The notes: generated from the letters alone by a model not told the origin. Counted from the first letter of the stretch, positions 27,377-35,772 are shown. The stretch: 64,000 nt of DNA from Salinibacillus xinjiangensis (GCF_009649735.1 NZ_WJNH01000002.1:310001-374000), one strand, 5' to 3'. Numbers and translations: made by a program.

Positions 27377-27831
27377 TATTCCGTGTCCTTCTTATTATTT
27401 TCATGTAAGTAACGGTTCATCTGTTTTAAAATAACTCTTCTTGTTAAAATACCGTCAAAATAACCGCTTTCGTCGACTACACAAACAAAAGGGCGATTGA
27501 TGACTAATTTTAATCCCTTCATAAACGTATCGTCTTTTCTTATCGTTGGAACATCCTTCTCCATAACAAACGAAACTGTTATTTTTGATAGTTTTTCCAC
27601 TTCAATACGCTCAATACCAAGTATACTCTCAATAATCATGGTCTTACTAACAATTCCTTCAAAATGAAAGTTAGCGTCTAACACTGGTACAGCTGAATAA
27701 CCGGTTTTTACAAGGACCAATAGAGCATGCTCAAGTGGATTTTGGTTTTGAACATGGGCTACTTTTTCTGAAGGTATCATTAAATCGCTAATTTTTGTTT
27801 CCAGTATTTCTGTGCTTTCTGTACTTAACAT
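27376..27831 (-). CDS. darB: DarB (YkuL/CbpB), c-di-AMP-binding CBS protein
   Basis: A 151-aa two-CBS-domain protein. The segments KVAHVQNQNPLEHALLVLVK, GYSAVPVLD, IIESILGIERIEVEKL and RPFVCVVDESG track B. subtilis DarB closely (from memory). In B. subtilis apo-DarB stimulates the Rel (p)ppGpp synthetase and pyruvate carboxylase, and c-di-AMP blocks this. It thus links K+ status to the stringent response. I choose ATG 27831, with AAAGGAG upstream; the frame continues 63 bases further upstream over that site. The KtrC and KtrD genes in this window are other likely c-di-AMP targets. Confidence 0.88.
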   Translation of the reverse strand: MLSTESTEILETKISDLMIPSEKVAHVQNQNPLEHALLVLVKTGYSAVPVLDANFHFEGIVSKTMIIESILGIERIEVEKLSKITVSFVMEKDVPTIRKDDTFMKGLKLVINRPFVCVVDESGYFDGILTRRVILKQMNRYLHENNKKDTE

Positions 27832-27941
27832 GTGGTCGTTCACTCCTTTTTGCACAGGAGATTTCGTTTTTGAATGGTTTGGTGATTCATCCAAAAAACC
27901 TTATAATCTAACACCTCTATATTTTAACATAGTTAAAGGGT

Positions 27942-28073
27942 TTAATCATCTTGCTTCTGTTCTTGTTGATATTGAACATTAATTTCGATTGGCTGAATGG
28001 TCATACTACCACATACAGGACAGAAATGTTCATCCTCTGTCATCACACAGCATTCTAAACAGTAGAAAAACAT
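27942..28073 (-). CDS. 43-aa zinc-ribbon peptide
   Basis: A short frame reading MFFYCLECCVMTEDEHFCPV, then CGSMTIQPIEINV and a Gln/Asp-rich tail. Paired cysteine knuckles (C5/C8/C9 and C18/C21) suggest a single zinc ribbon. GGTGAT lies about 5 bases before the ATG. I do not know a family name. The conserved double CxxC in so short a frame supports a real gene. It lies upstream of darB on the same strand, with about 110 bases between. Confidence 0.65.
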   Translation of the reverse strand: MFFYCLECCVMTEDEHFCPVCGSMTIQPIEINVQYQQEQKQDD

Positions 28074-28281
28074 CAATATCACCTACTTTATTTCTGTTTA
28101 ATATATATTATGTGGTAGATATAGGGAAAGTTCGAAAAACAAATTCCGATACAACCTTATACATTCACACACACTTTTTGGGCTCATACATAGAATAACG
28201 AAAGCAAAAGAGTAAAAAAATGATTATGTTACAAAATAGGAAACAGAAATAACAAGTGAGAAAAGACAAAAGGTGATGAAT

Positions 28282-28911
28282 GTGTATACTTACTCAAGAA
28301 AGGAAGAAATCGCAAATGCTCTTACACATGGTGTAGGTGCACTCTTAAGTATTGTTGCTCTAGCTACCTTAATTACCTACGCCTCTGGGGGAAGTGTTTG
28401 GCAGATTATATCGGTGATCATTTACGGAATTACCATGTTTATGATGTATATCTCCTCTACTATTGTTCATGTACTTAATGAGGGAAAGCTCAAGGATTTC
28501 TTTCTCATATTGGATCACAGTTCCATCTTTTTGTTTATTGCAGGCACGTACACCCCTATTACATTGCTTTTACTTAAAGGCACACTTGGATGGACGCTAT
28601 TTCTGACCGTTTGGAGTGTAGCTCTTTTTGGTGTTCTTTTTAAAATTATTTTTGTTCGTAAATTTATGTTTATGACAACGCTCCTATATATGTTACTTGG
28701 TTGGTTCATCGTAATTGCGTGGGAGCCATTAAGCTCTAAATTGGCTTTTAACGGTATCCTATTACTTGTATTGGGGGGATTATGCTACTCAGTTGGGACT
28801 ATTTTTTATCTATGGCGGGGATTCCCTTATCACCATGCAATTTGGCATATCCTTGTCGTATTTGGCAGTGCTTTTCACTTTTTTACGATTCTGAAATATG
28901 TTCTCGCATAG
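28282..28911 (+). CDS. Hemolysin III family membrane protein
   Basis: A seven-helix membrane protein of about 209 aa from the HlyIII/PAQR family. The family residues are in SSTIVHVL, LDHSSIFLFIAGTYTP and HAIWHILVVFGSAFHF, where Ser/Asp/His ligands bind zinc in the adiponectin-receptor fold. Its bacterial role is unclear; hydrolase activity is inferred from the fold. GTG 28282 gives the best ribosome-site spacing (AAAAGG, 8 bases); GTG 28273 or ATG 28276 are alternatives. A terminator overlaps its stop codon. Confidence 0.9.
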   Translation: MYTYSRKEEIANALTHGVGALLSIVALATLITYASGGSVWQIISVIIYGITMFMMYISSTIVHVLNEGKLKDFFLILDHSSIFLFIAGTYTPITLLLLKGTLGWTLFLTVWSVALFGVLFKIIFVRKFMFMTTLLYMLLGWFIVIAWEPLSSKLAFNGILLLVLGGLCYSVGTIFYLWRGFPYHHAIWHILVVFGSAFHFFTILKYVLA

Positions 28912-28943
28912 GAAGCGAAGTTAGATCCTATGCGAGATTTTTT
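28903..28943 (+). terminator. Terminator after hemolysin III gene
   Basis: CTCGCATAGGA and TCCTATGCGAG form an 11-bp stem that includes the stop codon, followed by ATTTTTT. Confidence 0.88.
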
Positions 28944-29115
28944 GTGCCACTAAACCTTCCCCAGCTGCAACCTGTTCATTTTGTCGCTGCTAGTAATATT
29001 GCTCCCAAAAAATCCCTATTAGAATATAAAGAAAATAATCCATTTACCACTATTAAATAGTCTATTGAAATGCTAAAATTACTATTGATTTGATAAACTC
29101 CAAGGATGATAAGTG

Positions 29116-30000
29116 ATGAAAAAACAAATGACACGGCGCTCTTTCTTAAAGCGTTTTACATATGGTATTTTAGGTACGTTAGGATTAAGTGGGGGGACGT
29201 ATTATTATTCTAAACATCTTGAGCCTACGATGTTATCCATAAAGGAAGATTCCATTTTCTCTCCGAAATTGCCACCTGCCTTTGAAAATTTTAAAATTCT
29301 TCAGTTTGGTGATACCCATTTAGGATTTCACTATGATTTAGGACAGTTTGAGGAATTAATCCAACTCATTAATGAACAAAAACCAGATCTTGTCCTTTTT
29401 AATGGTGATTTAGTAGACGAACCGAATATGTTTCCACAGATTGAATTTGAGGCCTGCATCCAAGTTCTATCGAAAATCAAGGCCCCATTCGGTAAATACT
29501 GGGTATATGGAAATCATGATCATGGTGGATATGGAACAGAAACGTTAAACCATGTGATGGAATTAAGTGGGTTTAAATTGTTAAAAAATGAATCCCTCCC
29601 AATTCAAAAGGATCAGTCGACCATTCAGTTGGCAGGTCTCGATGATGTGATGCTTGGTAGACCTGATCTAGAGGAGACGTTTAAAGAGGCAAACCCAGAA
29701 CAGTTTACGATATTAATGTGCCACGAACCTGATTTTGCTGATCATACCGTCCATTACCCAGTTGATATTCAGTTTTCTGGCCACAGCCATGGGGGACAAA
29801 TACAAATACCCTTTTTAGGTTATCTCGTTACTCCTCCTTTTGCTGAAAAATACGTAGAAGGAAAATATCAAATTGGCAGCCGACCTTTACAATTATTTGT
29901 AACAAGGGGTATAGGCACAACAAGACTCCCATTTCGTTTCCTATGTAAGCCAGAAATTAATATCTATAGTTTACAACAAAATAGAAGCGAAGAGTTATAA
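29116..30000 (+). CDS. ykuE: YkuE, Tat-exported metallophosphoesterase
   Basis: A 294-aa calcineurin-type phosphoesterase with a twin-arginine signal (TRRSFLKRFTYG). Metal motifs are GDTHLG, NGDLVDE, YGNHDHGG, CHEP and SGHSHGGQ. B. subtilis YkuE is a known Tat substrate that localises to the cell wall with metal bound. The Tat signal implies folding and metal loading before export. ATG 29116 has AAGGA nine bases upstream. Its TatA/TatC machinery is not in this window. Confidence 0.93.
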   Translation: MKKQMTRRSFLKRFTYGILGTLGLSGGTYYYSKHLEPTMLSIKEDSIFSPKLPPAFENFKILQFGDTHLGFHYDLGQFEELIQLINEQKPDLVLFNGDLVDEPNMFPQIEFEACIQVLSKIKAPFGKYWVYGNHDHGGYGTETLNHVMELSGFKLLKNESLPIQKDQSTIQLAGLDDVMLGRPDLEETFKEANPEQFTILMCHEPDFADHTVHYPVDIQFSGHSHGGQIQIPFLGYLVTPPFAEKYVEGKYQIGSRPLQLFVTRGIGTTRLPFRFLCKPEINIYSLQQNRSEEL

Positions 30001-30083
30001 TATTGTCACAATATTATTAACAGCTATTCCCTCCATTACATGTTACAATATAAGTGATTACTGGATTCAGGAGGACAGAACCT

Positions 30084-30722
30084 ATGAAAATGATCAAACC
30101 TATTGGAGCTATACTTTTAGCTTTACTCGTCCTAAATGCATGTGGCGGCAATGAAGAAAACAATGAGAGCAACACAGCTGCTGATCAAAATCAAAACGCT
30201 CAGCCTAGTGCTTCCCAAGATATCAATTTTGAAATAGAGGATTTCACCTACACCAACCAAGACAAAGAAAAGGTTTCACTTGAGGATCTAAAGGGTACAT
30301 ATTGGGTAGCAGACTTTATTTTTACTAGCTGTGAGACGGCATGTTTAACAATGTCACCAAATATGGCTCGAATGCAGCAACAATTAAAAGATGAAGAAAT
30401 GGAAGATGTACATCTCATCTCTTTTAGTGCAGACCCAAATGTTGATACACCTGAAGTCTTAAAGGAGTATGGAAAGAAATATGGGGCAGATTTCTCTAAA
30501 TGGGATTTCCTCACTGGATATTCCCAAAAAGAAATCGAAAAATTTGCAGCCGATTCTTTTAAAACACTCGTTTCTAAAGTAGAGGGAGAGGACCAGGTTG
30601 CGCATGGTACATCTTTTTATTTGATCAATCCTGAAGGACAAGCTATTAAGAAATACCCAGGATTAAAAGCTTCCTCCTCTCAAAGCATTATAGAAGATAT
30701 CAAGAAGTTAGAGAATCAGTGA
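30084..30722 (+). CDS. ypmQ: Sco1/SenC family lipoprotein (YpmQ-like)
   Basis: A 212-aa lipoprotein with signal peptide MKMIKPIGAILLALLVLNAC (lipobox LNAC), an Asn/Gln-rich linker and a thioredoxin-like Sco domain. The copper ligands are the CETAC motif (C-x3-C) and the later His in VAHGTSF. Sco proteins deliver copper to the CuA site of cytochrome c oxidase; YpmQ does this in B. subtilis. The start is ATG 30084 behind AGGAGG. A hairpin overlapping the stop codon probably ends transcription. Confidence 0.92.
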   Translation: MKMIKPIGAILLALLVLNACGGNEENNESNTAADQNQNAQPSASQDINFEIEDFTYTNQDKEKVSLEDLKGTYWVADFIFTSCETACLTMSPNMARMQQQLKDEEMEDVHLISFSADPNVDTPEVLKEYGKKYGADFSKWDFLTGYSQKEIEKFAADSFKTLVSKVEGEDQVAHGTSFYLINPEGQAIKKYPGLKASSSQSIIEDIKKLENQ

Positions 30723-30746
30723 GAAGGAGTTCCCTTCTTGCTGATT
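30715..30746 (+). terminator. Hairpin terminator after the Sco gene
   Basis: AATCAG..GAGAAGG pairs with CTTCTTGCTGATT across the stop codon, with a T-poor tail. It is weaker than its neighbours. Confidence 0.5.
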
Positions 30747-30791
30747 TACTTATACATTTACATTCAGTCAATATAAAAAGGAGATATTAAA

Positions 30792-31268
30792 ATGAAAAAG
30801 GATGATTATCAACAATATTCAACAAAACAAATTGCAGAGGCGATTTCAGTAGTAAATCGACATGCCAAGGCTGCACCAGACCCACGCCACTTGTATTCCA
30901 TTAAACAAAAAGCAATACAAAGGCTTTTCTCAGAAAAGAAAGCGAAAAAGATTGGACTCCACTATTCTAATCACCCCAAATTTAGTCAACAGCATTCTAC
31001 TCTTTTAATAAAGGTTGACGACTATTATTTTCATCTCCCGCCGAAGCGAGAAGACTTCAAACAATTAAAACATCTGGGATCTCTTGATGATTCATATCGA
31101 AATCCAAAGCCTCAGTTAAATCTAAAAAATGCTAAGACTATTTTGTATAACTATATCGGCTGGAAACCAAAAGAAAATAAAAAATCTCGCTCCTATTCTT
31201 ACAACCGTCCCATCTCCTCTTGGGTAGCCGGAGGTAAACGAAAAACATGGAGCTATTTTGATCGCTAA
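30792..31268 (+). CDS. ykyB: YkyB family protein
   Basis: A 158-aa basic protein of the YkyB family (about 154 aa in B. subtilis), recognised from the NRHAKAAPDPRHLYSIKQK start and the GLHYSNHPKFSQQHS segment. The function is unknown. A basic, aromatic C terminus (SYSYNRPISSWVAGGKRKTW) suggests nucleic-acid binding, but that is inference. AAGGAG precedes the ATG. The position near ykuE and patA fits B. subtilis. Confidence 0.88.
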   Translation: MKKDDYQQYSTKQIAEAISVVNRHAKAAPDPRHLYSIKQKAIQRLFSEKKAKKIGLHYSNHPKFSQQHSTLLIKVDDYYFHLPPKREDFKQLKHLGSLDDSYRNPKPQLNLKNAKTILYNYIGWKPKENKKSRSYSYNRPISSWVAGGKRKTWSYFDR

Positions 31269-31272
31269 ATTA

Positions 31273-31312
31273 AAAAAAGCATTCCTGCCAGTTTGGCCGG
31301 AATGCTTTTTCA
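31273..31312. terminator. Bidirectional terminator between ykyB and the YbjQ-like gene
   Basis: AAAAAGCATTCC and GGAATGCTTTTT frame a short loop, with an A run on one side and Ts on the other, between convergent genes. Confidence 0.85.
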
Positions 31313-31313
31313 C

Positions 31314-31628
31314 CTACTTAAGGCGAACAGCAGTACCTGATGCCACTATCATGATCATTCCATCACGAAGTGTTTCATAATCTAAGTCCACTCCAATTAT
31401 GGCGTGAGCTCCCATATTGGCTGCTTTTTCTTTCATTTCTCGAACTGCAATTTCACGCCCCTCTGAGAGCTTACTCTCATATGTTCCGCTTCTTCCCCCA
31501 ACGATATCAGAAATACCAGCGAGAAAGTCTCTCACGACATTGGCGCCCATGATGGTTTCCCCAAAAACTACTCCTAAGTATTCCTCAACTTCCTTATTTT
31601 GTAATGTACTAGTTGTTGTCACAATCAC
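31314..31628 (-). CDS. YbjQ/UPF0145 family protein
   Basis: A 104-aa protein of the YbjQ (UPF0145) family, often labelled heavy-metal-binding. Family segments are VVFGETIMGANVVRDF, GGRSGTYE and MGAHAIIGVDLDYE. The structure is known as a pentameric beta-rich fold, and the function is unsettled. The start is GTG 31628, with GAGGAT upstream. Confidence 0.88.
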   Translation of the reverse strand: MIVTTTSTLQNKEVEEYLGVVFGETIMGANVVRDFLAGISDIVGGRSGTYESKLSEGREIAVREMKEKAANMGAHAIIGVDLDYETLRDGMIMIVASGTAVRLK

Positions 31629-31668
31629 AAAAAATCATCCTCTCAACAAAATATTTATTCAATGTCTA

Positions 31669-31869
31669 CTAGTCATTTCGAATAACCAAATAGACAATTA
31701 AACCGACAATTGGAAAGAACAATGTACCTATTAAAACGACAATAGCATATTCTTTACTATTTCCGTTACGTATAGAATCACGATAAGCCCAAATACTTGT
31801 TACAATATTAAGAATGAAAAGGGCTAATATAAAAAATAAAATAATTGGAAAGATAATCATTGCCTCCAT
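31669..31869 (-). CDS. Small membrane protein, PLD N-terminal-like
   Basis: A 66-aa protein with two hydrophobic helices (about 5-25 and 43-62) and an intervening WAYRDSIRNGNSKEYAI. This loop resembles the membrane domain found at the N terminus of cardiolipin synthases (PLDc_N) and in small regulators such as YxlE. The function is unknown. GGGGGTGG precedes the ATG. It is followed by the YbjQ-like gene on the same strand after 40 bases, so they may be co-transcribed. Confidence 0.7.
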   Translation of the reverse strand: MEAMIIFPIILFFILALFILNIVTSIWAYRDSIRNGNSKEYAIVVLIGTLFFPIVGLIVYLVIRND

Positions 31870-32003
31870 GATTCCACCCCCTGTATTACTTTCTACGATT
31901 CTAAAAGTACACAGGTTTCACTAAATAATGTCCTTTTTGTATATCCTGTTACTTTCCATCAAATATTATGATGGACGTATACATAAAAGGAGGTAGTATA
32001 AAA

Positions 32004-32183
32004 GTGGACCCAAAAAGAGCTCAGGAAATTGCATCTTCCACAAGCATGGTAAATGTCATGTATAATGGACAGGATGTTTATATTGAGCACGTGGATCAAG
32101 GGAATGGTCTTGCAACCATCCACCCTATTGATAATCCCAATCAAAAGCAAAGCGTGTCTGTCCAAAGCTTGGATGAGGCATAA
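32004..32183 (+). CDS. sspH: H-type small acid-soluble spore protein
   Basis: A 59-aa protein reading MDPKRAQEIASSTSMVNVMY, then NGQDVYIEHVDQ and IDNPNQKQSVSV, which matches H-type SASPs of Bacillus. These minor proteins are made in the forespore under sigma-G or sigma-F and bound in the spore core. The start is GTG 32004, with AAAGGAGG ten bases upstream; the upstream ATG at 31971 would cover that ribosome site. No convincing sigma-G promoter could be read upstream. Confidence 0.9.
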   Translation: MDPKRAQEIASSTSMVNVMYNGQDVYIEHVDQGNGLATIHPIDNPNQKQSVSVQSLDEA

Positions 32184-32184
32184 C

Positions 32185-32225
32185 GAAAACCCAGAAAGCC
32201 TAAACTTTAGGTTTTCTGGGTTTTC
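32185..32225. terminator. Bidirectional terminator after sspH
   Basis: GAAAACCCAGAAAGCCTAAA pairs with TTTAGGTTTTCTGGGTTTTC with two wobble pairs. The stop codon of the convergent gene lies inside it. Confidence 0.8.
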
Positions 32226-32611
32226 ATTTGTCTCTGCTGTGTATTCTTTTTATTTTTTACCTTTATATGTTGAACGAGAGAAGAAATTGAATGAATTATA
32301 AATAGGAAAAATCCGAATACAACTATTCCGGATAGTGCATTCGCTAAGTCTGTAAAACTCATATTACCTGTCTCATAGACTCCTTGATACAATTCCACTA
32401 AGGCAAACACACATAGCAAAAACAAACTACCCACAACATAGGTGATGACCTTATTCCATTCTAGATACATAAGCCAACGAATCATAGGTCGTAAACAGTA
32501 ATAGAAAATAATAATAGCCAAAAAACTGACAGCTAACTGAATATGACTTTCTGTTACCCCTAGAGGATACAGCTTACCCATGTCAATGATCATCATTGGA
32601 ATATCACGCAT
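32207..32611 (-). CDS. Four-helix membrane protein (unknown)
   Basis: A 134-aa integral membrane protein with hydrophobic spans around IQLAVSFLAIIIFYYCL, VITYVVGSLFLLCVFALVEL, LANALSGIVVFGFFLFII and a partial one near the N terminus. The C terminus is Lys/Gln-rich and cytosolic. I do not recognise the family. The start is ATG 32611 behind a perfect AAGGAGG; the longer frame from 32629 would include that site. It is convergent with sspH. Confidence 0.7.
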   Translation of the reverse strand: MRDIPMMIIDMGKLYPLGVTESHIQLAVSFLAIIIFYYCLRPMIRWLMYLEWNKVITYVVGSLFLLCVFALVELYQGVYETGNMSFTDLANALSGIVVFGFFLFIIHSISSLVQHIKVKNKKNTQQRQMKTQKT

Positions 32612-32749
32612 CTTGATGCCTCCTTCCATCTATTAGCAGTTTTACTATAATTATGTTGGTTTATACATAAAGTAGAGTGAATATTTTGTATTCCTAGGAC
32701 AGTCGGATTAAAGTATAATCAGGATATATATAAATGAAGGGGGCTTCAT

Positions 32750-33649
32750 ATGAAACGAGCACTTATTTTAATTTTTACGGGCGCTGCATTATGGGGAACC
32801 ATTGGATGGTATGTAAATCACTTATATACATATGGGTTTACGCCTTTAGAGGTCGTAGCCTTAAGGGTAACGAGTACTGCCATATTGTTAGTTATTTATT
32901 TCCTGATCACAGAGAAAAAAGTATTTTTATTACAAAGTCCTGTCGATCTTAAATATTTTATAGGCACAGGGATATTTAGTATTATGTTTTTTAACTTTTG
33001 CTTGTTTACGGCAATGGACTATTCGACGTTGCCAATTGCCACAGCTCTATTATATACAGCACCTATTATTGTAACCATCTTGTCACGCATCCTATTTCAA
33101 GAAGCCTTTACCAAAACAAAGGGGATGGCGTTATTTGTATCAATGTTAGGAATTATTTTTATCGTCGAACTCATTCCATTCGATATCCAAACCTTTAATC
33201 TGATGGCTCTGCTATTTGGCTTGGGCTCAGGATTAGGCTATGCATTATATAGTGTGTTCAGTAAGTATGCGCTTGTAAAGTATCATAGTAAGACGATTAC
33301 CCTGTATACTTTTATCGTTGCTATGATTGGTTCTCTTCCCTTTTTTCCTTATGAAAAAATAGCCATACTTACAGAACCCTTTGCCCTATATTATGCGATT
33401 GGATTAGGATTTTTCCCAACAGCTATTGCTTACATTGTATACACCATTGGACTAAAGGAGGTTGAAGCCTCTAAAGCTGCCATTTTCTCTACTATTGAAC
33501 CGGTTGTTGCAACAGTGATTGGAATTACCTTATTTCAAGAAGCATTTTCCTTTATTCAAGCGCTTGGCATGCTTTGTATTATTGGCTCTGTAATTATGCT
33601 TCAAAGAGTTCCAAAGCAAAAGAAAACCAATATCACAGCCGGCTTGTGA
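32750..33649 (+). CDS. DMT superfamily (EamA) transporter
   Basis: A 299-aa ten-helix transporter with two EamA repeats (about 1-135 and 145-290); the signature AAIFSTIEPVVATVIG is in the second. Family members export amino acids or metabolites, but the substrate here is not predictable. GAAGGGGG precedes the ATG. The stop codon sits inside a perfect 16-bp palindrome, and a ric pseudogene follows immediately. Confidence 0.9.
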   Translation: MKRALILIFTGAALWGTIGWYVNHLYTYGFTPLEVVALRVTSTAILLVIYFLITEKKVFLLQSPVDLKYFIGTGIFSIMFFNFCLFTAMDYSTLPIATALLYTAPIIVTILSRILFQEAFTKTKGMALFVSMLGIIFIVELIPFDIQTFNLMALLFGLGSGLGYALYSVFSKYALVKYHSKTITLYTFIVAMIGSLPFFPYEKIAILTEPFALYYAIGLGFFPTAIAYIVYTIGLKEVEASKAAIFSTIEPVVATVIGITLFQEAFSFIQALGMLCIIGSVIMLQRVPKQKKTNITAGL

Positions 33650-33660
33650 GTTAACTCACA
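33645..33660. repeat. Perfect 16-bp palindrome over a stop codon
   Basis: TGTGAGTTAACTCACA is a perfect palindrome that includes the stop of the DMT transporter gene and borders the ric pseudogene. It could be an operator, a deletion scar, or chance. Confidence 0.5.
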
Positions 33661-33661
33661 G

Positions 33662-34169
33662 AGCTGCCTCCAATGGAAGGCTCGTGGCCATCAACAGCCT
33701 GACTGGGATGCAGCTTCCTATTCCACTTTAATCGACTATATTGTTCAGGTTCACCATAATTTTTTACGTCAAGAATTACCAGCATTAAGTCCACTTATAA
33801 CAAAAGTATTTAGAGTTCATGGAGGAAAACACCCTCATTTGAAAGATGTTTATCGATAATTCCATGCTACAAATGGAGCTAGAGGAACATAAAATCAAGG
33901 AGGAACAGGATGTCTTCCCTCTAATTCTTCAATACGAGGAAAGTAAGGATGAAAATGTCTTAGCAAGAGTACAAGAGCTTGAAGACGAACATGATCATGC
34001 AGGAAATCTTCTCAAGCAGCTTCGTGAAGTAACGAATGATTTTACCTTGCCTGAAGGAGCGTGCAATACGTATCGTATAACTTATAATCGTCTAAAGGAT
34101 TTGGAAGAAGACACCTTCCAGCATATTCATTTAGAAAATCATGTTTTATTTGAAAGATTGGCTAATTAA
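33662..34169 (+). pseudogene. Truncated, frameshifted Ric/YtfE (ScdA) gene
   Basis: Two fragments of one protein in different frames. The first ends YRVHGGKHPHLKDVYR-like: IVQVHHNFLRQELPALSP then VHGGKHPHLKDVYR and TAA (33857). The second begins near 33846 and gives NSMLQMELEEHKIKEEQDVF through LENHVLFERLAN. Together they are the hemerythrin-like di-iron domain of the iron-sulfur repair protein Ric (ScdA/YtfE), with ligands HH, H, E and H visible. The N-terminal ScdA domain is missing, and no start codon or ribosome site is present. The gene is therefore decayed, unless the base call near 33857 is wrong. Confidence 0.8.
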
Positions 34170-34237
34170 ATTTCCAATTCAACTGTACCCATAAAATCAT
34201 GGAATCATGGTCCCCCAACCATTGATTTATAAAGGAG

Positions 34238-34280
34238 AAAACGAGGTAATCACCTTTTTAGATGAGTGCCTCGTTTTTAT
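34238..34280 (+). terminator. Hairpin after the ric pseudogene
   Basis: AAAACGAGG and CCTCGTTTT form a 9-bp stem around a 22-nt loop, followed by TATG. An AAAGGAG stands just upstream with no start codon after it. Confidence 0.6.
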
Positions 34281-34334
34281 GTCATTTCATCCATTTAAAT
34301 TCATGCATGACAATGATATGATTAATTTTGATTA

Positions 34335-34487
34335 CTAATTCATTTTCGATTTTGAATCCTGGTTCTTTTTTACGCCATACTTCTTCTCAATCTTAAGGTC
34401 AATCTTTTTCATTAGTTTGTCGTCTTGCATAACTTTTTGCTTATTTTCATTTACTAATTCTTCGAAAGCTGGTAGTCTTGGTCTCAT
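34335..34487 (-). CDS. FbpB-like small basic protein (50 aa)
   Basis: A 50-aa frame starting MRPRLPAFEELVNENKQKVM and ending in a Lys-rich tail. The start resembles the FbpB family (Fur-regulated basic protein B), which in B. subtilis helps the small RNA FsrA spare iron. AAAAGGGGG precedes the ATG. A partial dyad TATCATATATTTTATCA (34524-34540) lies upstream but matches a Fur box poorly. The family call rests on N-terminal similarity and size from memory. Confidence 0.6.
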   Translation of the reverse strand: MRPRLPAFEELVNENKQKVMQDDKLMKKIDLKIEKKYGVKKNQDSKSKMN

Positions 34488-34605
34488 CGTTAAACCCCCT
34501 TTTCTGTAGTGTTTAACTTGTTATATCATATATTTTATCATAGAATTTTCTTAATATTTTTTAATTATTTGAACATTTTGTAACATTTTAGTAGGAGGCT
34601 AACAA

Positions 34606-35769
34606 ATGGAAGATTTACTAAATCAACAAGTAACAAATATCCAAATATCAGGTATACGAAGATTCTTTAATCTAGTATCAGGGGAACGAGATGTCGTGTC
34701 ATTAACGATTGGTCAACCTGACTTCCCCACGCCCACGCATGTGAAAGAAGCAGGTAAATCGGCCATCGATCAAAATTTCACAACCTATACACATAATGCT
34801 GGTATGCTTCCACTGAGAGAAGCCATTGCTAATTATGTGGATGAGAAATACGCTTTGCAGTATGACCCAAACGATGAAATTATTACAACTGTTGGAGCGT
34901 CTCAGGCTATCGACATTACGTTTAGGACAATCCTGAATGCTGGTGATGAAGTTATTTTGCCTGGACCTATATATCCAGCGTATGAGCCATTAATCAGGTT
35001 AGCAGGAGCAAAGCCTATCTTCGCTGATACAAGAGATCATGGCTTTAAAGCAACAGCAGAAGTTCTAGAGTCATACATAACAGAAAAAACCAAATGCATA
35101 GTCTTACCCTATCCCTCTAACCCAACAGGAGTTAGTTTGTCGAAAGAAGAATTAGAAGACATTGTAAATTTAGTCAAGAATAAGTCCATTTTTATCTTAG
35201 CTGATGAAATATACGCTGAATTAATCTATGAAAAGTCGCACGTTTCCATAGGAACATTCCCTGAGGTCAAAGAACAGACCATTATTGTTCAAGGTTTATC
35301 AAAATCACATTCTATGACTGGCTGGAGAATCGGATATGTTTTAGCACCAAGAACAATTGCACAACACTTATTAAAGGTACATCAGTATAATGTGTCTTGC
35401 CCTTCAAGTATTAGCCAGCACGCGGCCTTAGAAGCCCTTACAGAAGGAAAAGCAGATGCGGATGTGATGCGTCAAGATTATGTAAAAAGGCGTAACTTTG
35501 TATACAACAGTTTAGTTGATATGGGACTAGAAACGATGAAACCAGATGGGGCCTTTTATGTTTTCCCAAAGTTCCCCATAAAACAAACCACTTCCTTTGA
35601 TCTCGGACTTGATTTAGTAAAACAAGCTAGATTGGCACTAGTACCTGGAGATGCCTTCTCTCCTTTAGGGCAAGGCTATATGAGGATTTCCTACGCCTAT
35701 AACATGGAAACATTAGAACTTGGTATGGAACGACTCTCCGACTATTTAAAACAGAATAAGCTTAAATAA
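34606..35769 (+). CDS. patA: N-acetyl-LL-diaminopimelate aminotransferase PatA
   Basis: A 387-aa fold-type I aminotransferase. The PLP lysine is in GLSKSHSMTGWRIGY, and LPYPSNPTGVSL and ADEIYAEL bind the cofactor. In B. subtilis PatA converts N-acetyl-2-amino-6-oxopimelate to N-acetyl-LL-DAP, between DapH and YkuR. Those two genes lie 8-10 kb away in this window. TAGGAGG precedes the ATG, and a strong terminator follows. Other aminotransferase roles are possible, but the local context supports lysine/DAP synthesis. Confidence 0.88.
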   Translation: MEDLLNQQVTNIQISGIRRFFNLVSGERDVVSLTIGQPDFPTPTHVKEAGKSAIDQNFTTYTHNAGMLPLREAIANYVDEKYALQYDPNDEIITTVGASQAIDITFRTILNAGDEVILPGPIYPAYEPLIRLAGAKPIFADTRDHGFKATAEVLESYITEKTKCIVLPYPSNPTGVSLSKEELEDIVNLVKNKSIFILADEIYAELIYEKSHVSIGTFPEVKEQTIIVQGLSKSHSMTGWRIGYVLAPRTIAQHLLKVHQYNVSCPSSISQHAALEALTEGKADADVMRQDYVKRRNFVYNSLVDMGLETMKPDGAFYVFPKFPIKQTTSFDLGLDLVKQARLALVPGDAFSPLGQGYMRISYAYNMETLELGMERLSDYLKQNKLK

Positions 35770-35772
35770 TAC

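Noticed and set aside
31930-31985. Sigma-G promoter for sspH
   Set aside because: A GTATA element is present but no -10-like CATnnTA at the right distance was found.
31959-32165. 68-codon minus frame opposite sspH
   Set aside because: It is antisense to a clear H-type SASP gene and has no ribosome site.
34524-34540. Fur box upstream of the FbpB-like gene
   Set aside because: The dyad matches the 7-1-7 Fur consensus at only about 10 of 14 positions, too weak to call in AT-rich DNA.
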